From Onthophagus taurus (taxonomy: Eukaryota; Arthropoda; Insecta; Coleoptera; Scarabaeidae), in NCBI RefSeq assembly GCF_036711975.1, contig NC_091966.1:29085501-29149500 (forward strand): a DNA stretch of 64,000 bases. Reading direction: 5' to 3'. Of the stretch, positions 23,690-35,200 are shown piece by piece; within the stretch, counting starts at the first letter, position 1; every line of letters starts with the position of its first letter. The position numbers and the translations under genes are program-made. Under the pieces are notes generated by a model. That model was given only the letters and a program-made list of their open reading frames with translations, ran no database searches and had not been told where the DNA came from.

Positions 23690-24570
23690 GAATTCTTTTC
23701 AAAAACCAGGCAAAAAATAAGTGGCACTCCGAATTTCTTCCGAAGAAAGAGATTGAAATGCATCACGAACTCTATCTTGGCATTCTTCCTTTGTTGTAAT
23801 CGGTGTAGCATACACGATATCTTTTATATCGCCAACCCAACCCAACCCCAAACAAAAAATCTAATGGAGTGATATCGGGCGAACGGGGAGGTCATTTATG
23901 GGGTTCGTTGTTAGCTATCCAACGATCCTCAAAACGATTTTGTAAAAAGTTATATAGGAAGCGCACTACTATGAGGTGGAGCTCCGCCGTGTTGGTACCA
24001 CAGCTGATTCCAGTTTAGATTTAGCGGCTGTAGATAATTTTGTAAAATTTCCAGATATGTTTCGCCGGAAATAATGAAGAAAAATTAGAAACAAAATTTG
24101 CCCTACAATTTCCAATAACCTTACCATTGAAATGTTCGTTATAAAAGTGCAGTACTAGAGTACATCATCATTATTTATGGTAGCTAAAACATTAAAACTC
24201 CAATATCCTTGAAATTGTCTTTCAAGAAATATGTGTAGGTTAGTATCACTCCAATAAGGAGAGTTAGCCGGTTAAACACACCATTCTTGTGAAATTTTGC
24301 GTTATCCGTCCAAATTATTTTTTCCAAAAAAAATCTTCTTCTTCACCTGGCCTTAAACTTTGTGCCAATGAGTAAGGATGAAAGATATGTATTTTTTAAA
24401 TCCTGTGATTGTTTTCTCAGATATTCCCAAATCTCTTTTAGCATCAATATCGAATTTTCAGGATACGCTCTGAAGTACCCCAAAACTGTAATTTCATTTT
24501 CTTGGTTATCTACGATTGGTTTAACTCTTTTGTGCTTTTTGTACAAACTGGCCATAGGTTCTACAATTAC
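23690..24570 (-). mobile_element. mariner-type transposase relic, nearly full length
   Basis: Minus strand. The HTH region at 24555-24343 reads VDNQENEITVLGYFRAYPEN. It is followed by IIWTDNAKFHKNGVFNR (first Asp), TYLEILQNYL, WYQHGGAPPHSS (second Asp lost) and, after a stop, IRFFVWG...DIKDIVYATPITT (third catalytic block and C-terminus). Belongs to the insect Tc1/mariner group with the RSPDLTPLDFFLWG-type block. A 17-bp AACCC tract interrupts it between the WG and DIKDIVY blocks. Inactive. Confidence 0.82.
23834..23850. repeat. (AACCC)n tract inside a transposase relic
   Basis: About three AACCC units, adding about five residues (WVGLG on the minus strand) between two normally adjacent transposase blocks. 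Confidence 0.8.
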
Positions 24571-24579
24571 TAAATCCTA

Positions 24580-25252
24580 AACGGAACATGATTAACATAT
24601 TTTTGCTACGTAAACGTCAAATTTTAATGCGATAGTTTTTGTTTCTTCGGTTTGGTTGCTTTAAAACAAAGCTAACTGATAATTTTAAATTAAATAGTAA
24701 CCAAGCAAATTTTATTTTTTTCCAGTTTCTACGGAAACCATACATTTTAGATATAGGGATGTAGTGACAAAGTTCCCTTATTTTGTGGGTGAAGAAAAAA
24801 GTTGGGGTTGCCATTTAAAAAAATGAAGTTTTCGACTTTTGGAGATAGGGAAATTCGGTGCAAATTTCTGACCAGCCTGTATAATTTTTTTAAAAACTTC
24901 AAGGGTTATGTAAGCTGTGGGTCTTCTCTGTGCAAACCCTGAGAATATTTGGCCGGATTCGAGTGTAATTTCGAAACATTATTTTTATTGTGAAGGGGCT
25001 GAAATAATTCAAAAATGGTGCACTCTAGACATAATATGATGACTTATATCAAATTATATTAAAATTTAGCAGGAATCTCGAAAATTCAATAAAAATTGGT
25101 ACATTCCATTTAAAATAACGAAGTTGGGGTCAATTTCCGGTATAACCGGAAGTTGGAGAAAACTGAAAAAATTTTAGCTAAACCGAGCACATCGGGTAAA
25201 CCCTGTATGCATATTTTCACAAAAATAGTGCCAGTAACTTGCCATATACATA
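24580..25252. repeat. Repeat flank of the mariner-type element
   Basis: Non-coding repeat sequence with motifs shared elsewhere in the window (TTCCGGTATAACCGGAAGT-like at about 25135, similar to 35727 and 38225). It carries the insertion at 25253. Confidence 0.5.
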
Positions 25253-26298
25253 CAGTATGTCCTCGGATCGAGTTACAAAGAGAAAAAAAAATTTTATTAC
25301 TGAATTTTCAAACTTATCTCAGCATAAATAATGCGTCGGATATGTTCAAACCACTAAATCGCACGAATTTTATACTCTAATTACTAACTAATTATTCCCA
25401 TTTTTATGTAAAAATTTGACCTTTTTTCTAAACTAAAAATTTTTTAAAGTTCAATTTATGATATGTAACCATAGAAAAGTGATGTAAATCCAAATTCTAC
25501 ACTCTCTAGACGAAGTCAACATTTCAAAAAAGTAAATGTGTGGTGTGCTATAACATATCACGGGGTAATTGGGCCATATTTCTTCGACGAAAATGTAAAT
25601 CAATAGAAATATTTTGATATGTTACAAAATTATTTTAATGAACAACTTGATGAATTACCCTTAAATTTTATACGGTCAATGTACTTTCAGCGAGACGGTT
25701 CACAATCACACATTGTGACTGAATGGTCACATTTTATGACCAGCACATAGTCCTGATCTTACAATTATGGATTTTTATTTTTGGGGACGATTCAAACAAA
25801 TTGTTTACAGTGAACCATTACAAGGAGATGAAGAACTATTAAAACTAAGAATAATTAATGCGATAGAATCTCTACCACTGGCAGAAATTCGTAATTCTTG
25901 CAGAGAATTTAGAACTTGTCTTCAATGTGTGCCGAATAGATGATTTGTTCACTTACAAACTTACATAGTGTGTTATTACTTATTACATACATTTACATTT
26001 AAAATATTTTATTCAATTATTTAGCTTTATTTTAATTTGATTTGTCCGTATATTTTTCACTAACATAAGTTGAAACTTTTATGGTTTCTATGGTTACATA
26101 TCATAAATTGAACTTTTTCAATTTAGAAAAAAGTCCAATTTTTACATAAAAATGGGAATAATTGGTTAACTTCTATAGTTAAAGTATAAAATTCGTACGA
26201 TTTAGTGGTTTGAACATATAGACGCATTATTTATGCTGAAATAAGTATATATAATACAAAATTTTTTCCTCTTTGTAACTCGATCCGGGGACATACTG
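25253..26298 (+). mobile_element. mariner-type element with TIRs of about 210 bp
   Basis: Termini CAGTATGTCC...CGGATCGAGTTAC are inverted repeats (about 25253-25465 and 26087-26298), bounded by TA at 25251-25252 and 26299-26300. The plus-strand interior encodes a truncated DDE transposase: VNVWCAITYHGVIGPYFFDE, FQRDGSQSH (second Asp block), PDLTIMDFYFWGRFKQIVY (third block) and ALESL/NAIESLP-like C-terminal residues. The HTH and the first Asp are gone. It is an internally deleted, non-autonomous relative of the 23.7-24.6 kb copy. Confidence 0.9.
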
Positions 26299-26300
26299 TA

Positions 26301-27678
26301 TAGACTCAGCTCGTCATGACAGACCTGTACAAAACAGTCCTAAAATTTGATTCGTTCCTCTCGACTCACCCGGTATAAAGACTATATTTATTTTCATTTT
26401 TCTTTTGATTTAAATTATTGATTAATATAAAAAAATTACTTGATTTAAATCATTGATTAAAATCATGTTTTAAACCTAGTGATTTAAATGGAGCGAACCT
26501 TGCTTAAGATAATATTGTATTTTTTCGACTTTCTGCGACAATTTTTATTGAGCAATAAAGATTTATTATGATTATACAAAGGAAATTATTTTATATCAAA
26601 ACTTTACCAAAAAAATTAAACAAAATATATGTCACCATAATTGCAAATTTTTATTTACTTAATCAAAATAAACAATAAATCACGAAACTTTACAATGGAA
26701 TTTATTATTGCAAATAATATTAAAATAAATATGAAATCCATGATATTTTCTCACCTTTCTTGGACGATTTATTATAAAAAAACTCAACCGATTTCTGGGA
26801 GTAATCCATCATCAGGAGTTTTGCAACAAGAAAAATATCAAAATAAGATATCGTCTGCTGCGTCTAAAAATTAAAAATAATCAATCATGTTGATCAATAA
26901 TCAACATTATTTATAGAGTTTCTTTAAAATAAAGTGAATAAGAGAACATCATGTTATTTCATTTTATTATAAATTTCTTTTAGATACATTTTTTATAACC
27001 ATTCTGTATATGGCCCCACATGGTGTTTATTTATAGAATTCCACGCTATTTTCGAGCTCAAACATAACTCGAATGTGTGAAAAATGAAAAACTGTACCAA
27101 AATTTGCCTGGCGTACAGAATATAAATCAAATGAAACGATACATAAGCGTACTCAACATAATATATGAACCAAAATGAGAAGAGAAAGAGGATAGGAGAT
27201 ATTTTAGTTGTCGTGTAGCGGGTTTTAAAAGAAGTCGGCCGTTCGTGTTTCTTAAATGGTAACCGAGGATTTGCCAACCTTGAACTGAACGCGAAACGTC
27301 GTGAATCACGGCTGCATGAATGAGAAAAAACCGTATAGTATCGGGCTATTTTAACCAGGTATTTTATATCAACTCCCCTCGGCTTATATGGGCGAGGCTA
27401 TGACTCACAAGTGGCTTATAAGGAAAAATATTAATTAAAAAATTTTTTAATTATCGTTTTAAACAAATCAAAATGATCAAAATTAATTAATTTCTCGATA
27501 AATTTATTGTGTAAAAGTCGCCAAAAAAAATTAAAGTTTGCTTTTTACCCAGACGAAATGGCGGCCGCCACCGGCTCCAAAAAAAAAAATCTTCATCGAA
27601 ATTATCGTTGAAAAACGTGTGATATTTACATGATATGAAGATAAAAATGAACACGACGGCTTAATATTAATTACTTAC
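26301..27678. other. AT-rich stretch, no gene supported
   Basis: Frames at 26641-26874 and 26993-27309 match nothing. A GC-rich hairpin-like stretch lies at about 27376-27400. From about 27,000 this may be intronic to the minus-strand candidate transcript starting near 27.8 kb. Confidence 0.4.
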
Positions 27679-28300
27679 CATATTGAATTAATAGAAGTGT
27701 TGTTATAATATCACAAAAATCAACTGCCAGATGCACCGGTGTCTCGTTGACTGTTCTCGATGACTGTAGTAGAACGAAGCGGACGTTGATCCACCGGCGT
27801 TATTTGTTTCGTTTGCGCTTGCGTAAAAATATTACTACGCCAATAACACACGTTCACTTTTACGCAGTCGATCACTATTTAAAAATGATTACAATGATAA
27901 TACTCTTCCTTATATGGAATTAATAAATAAAAATAATTGATTACGTTTGACAAAAAACGTCAAATGAAATTTAATTGATTGGTGGTGATCGTTTAAGGAA
28001 TAGTACTAGTTTTTTGGCGCGCGCATGGCGGGCTTTTTTAAATTATTTATAACTTTTTCACGGCCCCCTTGGACCGTTAAAAGAAGCCCCGCGGTGCGAT
28101 TTATAAGCGGAGACGGGATCGCGACCGTCCCGGGAGAAGAATCTCGAAAATCCTGTCAAAACGGCACTCGGAACTGTCCCGAAACCGTGACTCAGACTAT
28201 CAGCCAATGTAATAGCGGCGTCTTCCAAATGCCCATAAATGGGCAAACAAACTTATGAATCAAAATGGCTGCGCGAAAATTCAATTTTATCACCACGCCC
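27679..28300 (-). promoter_or_regulatory. Candidate promoter and first exon, minus-strand gene
   Basis: This is the most GC- and CpG-dense block of the gene-poor region (notably 28015-28200). On the minus strand a stretch free of recognisable repeats runs to a consensus donor: CAATATG followed by GTAAGT, the exon ending at 27679 directly after an ATG. It therefore resembles a 5' UTR plus an initiator-only first coding exon. The next exon is not certain. Twinstar exon 2 (5586, phase 0) would fit but is 22 kb away. Confidence 0.4.
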
Positions 28301-28635
28301 AAATAATTGATTTTTGTTGGCTATAAGTACCACTCGGTACATAAATATTTTTATTTCAAATTCATATTTTATATAATGGCCACTTATCTACCAATGTTAC
28401 GTTTCAAATGAACTTAATTCTATACTTTATTTGGTAAGAAACGAGTTATTTTCTGTAATATAGATTACCCAATATACATACATTTTTCTTGAATACGTTG
28501 ATTTTGATCTATTACTTATGAGCTGCAATGAAGGGAACAAGTTATCACACAAATTACTGTAACAGAATCACTTATAAGCTTATAACATACAATAAGCCTC
28601 AATAAGATTCCAATTAATATAGTTGCGAGATATGT
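28301..28635. other. AT-rich intergenic sequence
   Basis: Nothing recognised. Confidence 0.45.
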
Positions 28636-28639
28636 AAAT

Positions 28640-30363
28640 GCAAATCCAGAGAAGTTTTGGTCGGTTGTAACTTCATCACGCAAAAATCATTACCTTCCCA
28701 TTACATTATCTGCCCCCCACCAAAGACATTGTAGATCTATTTGCTTCTCATTTTGCTAGTTCTTACAATTTACCGGGGAGTGTTATTATGAATTCCGAAA
28801 ATTTTGATAATGCAATCACCTTTGGAGGAACTTTTATGGAATATCTCAGATCAGTAAAGAGGAATTGTGGACGTGACTCAGGAGTTTTAAATCAAAATCC
28901 ACAACAGGTCCAGAAGGTATTCCGGCTTTTACCTCTGCGCCATATTTTCAATTTGATTATCGAGGCAGCATACTTTCCGCCGGTCTGGAAACAAAACAGA
29001 ACTTGTCCAATTTTTAAAAAAGGTGATAAACATTGTGCCGATAATTACCGACCCATTGCTATTATAAAAAATTTCGCTAAGTTGTTTGAACAGATCATTT
29101 TGAGGAAAATGGAATTTAACCTAAATTCACGAATATCAACAGCACAGCACGGATTCTGCAAAGGCCGTTCCACTACCACCAATTTAACAGTTTTAAGTCA
29201 AAACGTTTACGAAGCCTTAGATTGCCGTTTACAAACGGACGTTATTTACACTGACTTTTCACACGCATTGATTAACTCGATCATGATATTCTGTTTCAAA
29301 AAATTAAGGAGGTTGGCTGCGATTTACATCTTTCGTTGCTTCTGAAATCGTACTTATCAGATCGAACACGAGTGGTGTGCCACAAGGTTCATGTTTAGGA
29401 CCTTTACTGTTTACGATGTTTGTGAATGAATTGCCAAATTTGTTCAAAAGTTCAACATTAATGTATGCCGACGATCTGAAGTTTTTCAGAACAATTTGAA
29501 TCGGATAATGATTGTACCAGCTTGGAGGAGGACTTGACCAAGTTCTGTTCATGGTGCTAATCAAATGGGTTGTTGTTGAACGTTGCAAAATGTTAAATCA
29601 TAACATACAAATAAAAGAGAAGTTATTCATTATGATTATCGGCTGGAAGATACAAGTCTTGAACGTGTGTCTGAAGTTAAGGATGTGGAGATTTGGTTCG
29701 ACAGTAAACTGCTGCTCAGCGGCCACATAAGTAAGCTGTCTTCTGATGCCCTGAAAGTCCTCGGGTTTATCACTCGAAACAGCTGCGAGTTTTCCAGGTT
29801 GAGCTGAGTGTCTACTCTCTATAAAGCGTTCGCGAGAAGTAAATTGGAGTATTGTGCAATTGTCTGGTCACCAACAACTCAGCAATCATAACATCTTCGC
29901 AATAGACAGGTCGCAGAGGAAATATGTTAGATATATATATTTCCTAAAATTCCGACATTATCCTCCTAGAGGATGTGATTACTATCATGCGTTACTTCAG
30001 CGACATGATTCCAGTTCACTCGAATCAAGACGATAGCAACTGTGCGCTTTTGTTTGTAAACAACTTACTGCTTGGCCGTGTGACAGTACCTGAAGTCCTA
30101 TGTCGATTAAATTTCCGAGTGCCAAGAATGTAGTCCAGGAACACTAAGACTTTCTTACCGCATAGGGGTAACACCAATTGGGGCCTATCAATAGAATTAT
30201 GCGCGCTGCTGATTTTGTAGATAATAGATTGTGTTAATTTTGTTTATATATCACTTATTAAATTAGTTCATGTATTGTCACCTTTTTCAAATAATTTTTG
30301 GAATTATTATATTACCTTTGTTATGGGACTTATGTCTGTTGGGGTAATAAAGATTATTATTAT
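28640..30363 (+). mobile_element. Jockey-like LINE: RT relic with ATT tail
   Basis: Begins with NPEKFWSVV, the block just before RT. Then 28788-29345 encodes PVWKQNRTCPIFKKGDKHCADNYRPIAI (RT blocks 0-1), STAQHGFCKGRSTTTNL and a damaged block A (YTDFSHAL). After a shift come GVPQGSCLGPLLFTMFVNEL and MYADDLKFFR, with the catalytic YADD intact, then weak thumb sequence to about 29900. The 3' UTR ends in an (ATT)n tail at about 30351-30363. 5'-truncated and frameshifted, thus inactive. Confidence 0.9.
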
Positions 30364-30366
30364 TAA

Positions 30367-30600
30367 TAGCAATTTATCGTCCACCTTTCATAAATGCCAC
30401 AACCTTTATAAATGATTTGACAACTTATCTGGGAAACAGTAGTAAAAGTTCCTTGTGGGAGACTATTATTTATCAAAACTGCTACCTCTCCAAAGATTTT
30501 GTATCCTTGTGTAACAAAGAACCAACCAGAACAACTACAACCACCAGTACATGTATCGATCATAGTTTAATCAGATTGCCAACAAAATACAATAACTTAA
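30367..30600 (+). mobile_element. LINE endonuclease fragment
   Basis: Plus strand, immediately after the ATT tail of the previous LINE. AIYRPPFINATTFINDLTTYL is the conserved EN block. KEPTRTTTTTSTCIDHSLIR matches the NEPTR...STCIDHI block. The GDFN metal-binding segment normally between them is deleted. Confidence 0.82.
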
Positions 30601-30960
30601 ATTTAATCTTTTTCTTACACCAGAAACATATCACATAGAAACTCCACTCAGCGGCATAAAATACGCATCACCTAATGATGACCAAATTTAATTAAGTTAT
30701 CAAACTGTAATAACTTTTGAACGTATTACTCGATTTGAATAAGGTTTTTTTATTTGAAAGGGCTACCATTTGCCCATATTTCTGTATGTGCCTATCCGTG
30801 CAGGTAAAAGTTCAGTTTTTTGGTGAATAAAACTGAAGAACTCAAGATAACAGGTTCGTTTACTTAACCCGTTCACTGCTTTTAAATTTTTTTTGTAAAT
30901 CTCATTCTCAAAACATATTTTTACACAAACCAAGTTTAGTACCTACTTATTTGCTTAGGC
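30601..30960. other. Intergenic sequence
   Basis: No gene seen. Confidence 0.45.
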
Positions 30961-30968
30961 TGAACGTC

Positions 30969-31103
30969 TTGGTTGGTCACCAACCAAAGCATATATAGGA
31001 GGAGGTAGATAACAGAGTGTGAAGAGAGCCTGGTTTAGGAGAACCTAAACAAATGCCTGGGCCATCATTCGTGCTTTGATGGCAATACAGCCAGGCATTT
31101 TTT
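30969..31103 (+). ncRNA. Candidate Pol III small structured RNA locus
   Basis: A palindrome (TTGGTTGGT C ACCAACCAA, 30969-30987) precedes a TATA-like ATATATAGG (30991-30999). Downstream are two contiguous hairpins. Hairpin 1 is GTTTAGG-AGAA-CCTAAAC (31033-31050). Hairpin 2 pairs AAATGCCTGG (31051-31060) with CCAGGCATTT (31091-31100), with an inner GCCATCA/TGATGGC-type stem. A T6 run (31098-31103) follows, the usual Pol III terminator. The layout resembles TATA-driven type 3 Pol III genes with a transcript of about 75-90 nt. No A/B boxes, so not a tRNA or a classic SINE. I do not recognise the RNA family; a MITE remnant is the main alternative. Confidence 0.35.
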
Positions 31104-31109
31104 ATCTAA

Positions 31110-32203
31110 GGATAAAGTTTATTATCATTTTTAATTTCATATGTTCTTAATTTTTTTCATTAGCAATTAACCAAGAATGTAAAAGAGTTGACTGGTGGCA
31201 TAAACAGCTAGAATTATTCATAATTTGACATATGGCTATGATTCTCTGCAAACTCCAACAAAAACAGTATTTAAGATTAAGATCCAGTGAACTAGTAGAT
31301 CACTCAATACTACCTCGTCTACCAATTCATTGTCCAGAAGTTACCTCATCTAGATAACGCTGAATATTTACTCAAAAATGGGTTGGAATTCGTCTTGTTG
31401 AAACAATATCTGATTCCAACAGGTTTCTTAGTGCAGGTATTTCAAAGTAGCATTTCACACCTACCAGCTGTTAAATTTCCGTCGACAAGAAAAACCCAAT
31501 TAACTGCATTATTTTTCTTTGCTTTTTATTGTTATTAGAGTATCATTTTTGTATAGTCTCATGCGTCGATACGCAAACCAAGCACTGAGCCAATTTAAGT
31601 GTCATTGTATTTCATTTAAATTAGCGTACTTTAGTTTATTTTAGTATAGTTTAGATTAATTCTTCGATATAACAAACTTTCATTTTATCATGGCAGAAAG
31701 AAGCATGTGAAATTCCGATGAAACCACGATAAATTAATTCAACGTCGTTCTCAAAAACGCGAAAAATATCACATCAATTAATCAGTCCAAGGAACTCTAG
31801 TCAAAAAATTATTGTTAAATAATAAAATGTTTATAATCGCCGGTTATTAAATTTTGCTGTACATTTAAATAAATGAAAACAAAATTTACTTATATAAAAA
31901 AAATTCTTTTATTTTGGAAAATTGTACATGTTCTCCTATAATTCGCTAATAATACTTAAAACATAAGTAAATCATATTCATTTATGTACAAATCGGATAC
32001 AAATTATATAATAAAATAAACGATTACATAAAACATTAATTAATCTGAATAGTCAGTTTCCAGAAACATAACATTACATTACATTCTTTCGATGATAATA
32101 TTGCATCATCATAAATACACAATATTAATTTTTCCTAAATTTATCGCTTACTGTTTATAATTTAAGTATTTGATTTCGTATTAATTTTTAGTTGAACAAT
32201 AAA
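31110..32203. other. Intergenic and Rtf1 3' flank
   Basis: No gene seen. Minus-strand AATAAA equivalents at about 31905-31915 could serve Rtf1 polyadenylation, giving a 3' UTR of about 300 nt. Confidence 0.45.
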
Positions 32204-35200
32204 CTAAATCAAACCGCGTTTTTTCTTGTAATCCTGTAAGTTTAAACTTCGTTTTGGTCCTAAATCTTTTGAAACTGTTGTTGGCGTTACACTTACTACG
32301 GGATCTAAAAAAAATATTTTTTATTATTATGAAATATTAACATTCAAGATTAACAATTACTTGTTAAAGGAACTTCTAAATCGATTTTTATATCGAAGTC
32401 GTGAGCGGAAAATAAATCATCCTGAGAAACTTGAGTTGGAGCAGTCGTTTTTTGTTCAACTTTTTCTTTTGGCTCTTCTGGTTTTGTCTCCTCTGGTACA
32501 GTCACAGCTTCTTCTTCCGCAGAAGCTTTAAAATTCATTCTAGGTTTTGTTGAACGTCTCGTAAAAGGGTCGTCAATCTAAAATTATGATTATTTAATCT
32601 AAATTATGTTGTTGTTTATTTGAAAACTAACTTTTTTTCCTTTATTAGCCCGCTTTTCTTCTAAAATTGCTTTTTCAGCTTCTTCTACATTGCGTTTTCT
32701 GTTTCTATCATTAATGTAAGAGATACTAGAAATAGTCGAGGTACGCATTTTATCTAATTCAGAAGCTCGTTCTTCTAATACGTCGATTTTTTTGTTTATT
32801 TCTCTAACTATATCTTCGTCACCTCTTCCGACAGCAGAATCTCTGTCTTTCATTAATTGAGTTTTCTTCATTGCATAATTATATGTTTTTTGGGTAAATC
32901 TATCTTTTTCTTTAAGCTAGAAAGACATGTAAAATTTAATTTTCATAATGGAATTAGGTAAATAACTATTACGTTTTTCTGACATTATGTAACGTCACTT
33001 TTTTTATAACTAGTGATATAATGACCATTACATAACTACAAATTGATAAATTAACATCTGTCACTAATAGGATAAGTCAAGTTTTGAACAAAAATTGCTT
33101 TTTCAATAGAATTAGATAAAATTTTTTACTTAACACGTTATGAAAAGACTAATTTTGTTTGACGAATGTAATATTTGCCAAAACGAGCGAGTTTTGCAAA
33201 TTACGTGAGTAACTATTACTGGTTACGTAAATAACTATTACAAACCTGCATCTGATATCATTAAAAGAATTTCTGTAAACAACAACAAAGTTCAAACGCG
33301 TATTGATGAAGTGAATTGAAAGCTCCTTGTGTAATTATTTGCAAACGACCTATTTCCCTATTATTGGCATATGTTTGTAAAAACTGCTGTTTGCAAGGAT
33401 TTATTTGCATTGTACGCACAAATCCACGCATTATTTGCGTGGATTTGTAAGCCATTTAAAACAAAATGTACACAAGATGTTAGCAATATATTGCGTTTAA
33501 ATAACTCCATTTAGTTGCTAAAAATCTGAGTGGTACATTGCATGAATCTCTTCAAATTGTCATTGACGCAGTAAACCAAATCCAAACAACGTATTAAGTA
33601 CGCGGTTATTTGCTCAGTTGTGTGAAGAAAATGGCGAGAACTTTCATCAATCTTTCTTTGACACTAAAGTACGGTGGCTGTTGAATGGTTATGTTTGATA
33701 AGAACTTTTTCTCTTGTTGATACTATTTTAGAGCTTTTGGATGCTAAAGATCCAATTTTAAAACACAATTTGATAAAATGGAAACCATTGTCTATTTAAT
33801 AGATTTGTTTAGTAAATTTAATGACGTTAACTTGCAGTTACAAGGTAACAATTTTAAATGTGATAAAATCAAATGCCATCCATTCAGATTTTTAAATATA
33901 AGGTTTGAAGATGTTTTAAATATATTAATACTACAATGGATAATCAATCCATATGGTTGGTTATTGAAAAAAAAGGATTATATTACAAAAGGAACTGGTC
34001 GCAATAAGCACTAACGCTGAAGTTATGGTACAGTTAAGAAACGGATATCAGCTATTTTGGCTTCAAAAAGATATACTTGTTACTCATTCCATATTGTCGG
34101 ATATCACGATAAAGTTTTTCATTGCTTTTTCAATGTCATACACAGTGGAGAGAGGTTTCAGCGTGGTGCAGTTACAAAACTGGTCACCACTAATTGAGGA
34201 AATATAAGATTAACACATTTGAAATTGGTTAACTTTAATTTGAAAATATACAATATTAGCTAAGCAGGCGGTCTAGCCCAAACGGAAAAACATGACAAGT
34301 GGTCTATAAGACAAACAAATTGGGGATTACACCCTAAGGCATCAATTAAAAAAAAACCATACATTTTTAGACTTAATAAAGCGTAATCGCGACGATTAGG
34401 TGCGAATCCACAATGAGAATATTTCATGACATTTTCGTCTCATGAAATAAAAATAGCAGGATAACTTTAATTTCGTTGTGGAAATAGGGATTGAAATACA
34501 TGATATACTAGAGATAATCTCGTGAAACAATGTGTCATGAGAGTTTCATTGCTTGTACAAGTTTCAACGTATAAACATGACTCTTGCGAATTTCGCATGA
34601 GACAATTATTTCACGCGCTGCACGTGAGTTGCGCTGTTGTGTCGTAAGATTTTTTGTTTCCCCAAAAATGAGTTTTGCAAGTGAAAAAAAAAATTGTTTA
34701 AAAAGATAAGAATGTACTGTTAACTGGACAAGAAGTATGATACTGCCAGTTTATCGAATTATATGAATCCTATCCTAATTTGTGGGACGGTTCGCCCGAA
34801 AACTATAAAAATAGAAATTTTCGGAAATCAGCTATCGATGAAATTTGCAATTAGTTACGAGTTCCGACTCAAGACGTGAAGAATAAAACACCTTCGTTGC
34901 CAATTCCAAAACATAATCATGAAACGAAAACGCACTAAAGGCAGCAACACAAAATTTGGAAGTAAAATGGTAATTTCATGATGCCTTAAAATTTATAGAT
35001 GGAGATATTGCCATGGAACATCTCTTCCTCGGTGGAAATAGTAATACAATAAGGATCACTTTTTCAGTTTCTAATTCAATTGGTCTTCTTAGTACACGAA
35101 ATGTAGCTAACGCTAAACCAAAAGCATTTTCAATTATTCTCTGTGCCCGTGATAGCCGGTATGTTTCCACAACTGTGGAAACAGCGTATTCATAGACACC

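Noticed and set aside
27558..27612. Short plus-strand frame starting ATGGCGGCCGCCACCGGC
   Set aside because: Ends after about 17 codons with no donor or continuation recognised; more likely a GC-rich intron patch.
28025..28258. 77-codon plus-strand frame starting in good context (GCGCATGGCG)
   Set aside because: No recognisable domain. It lies in a GC-rich block where stops are rarer, and the opposite strand offers a better gene model (first exon at 27679).
34399..34412. B-box-like GGTGCGAATCC, possible tRNA or SINE
   Set aside because: It is the terminus of the PIF/Harbinger element. No A box or cloverleaf can be drawn around it.
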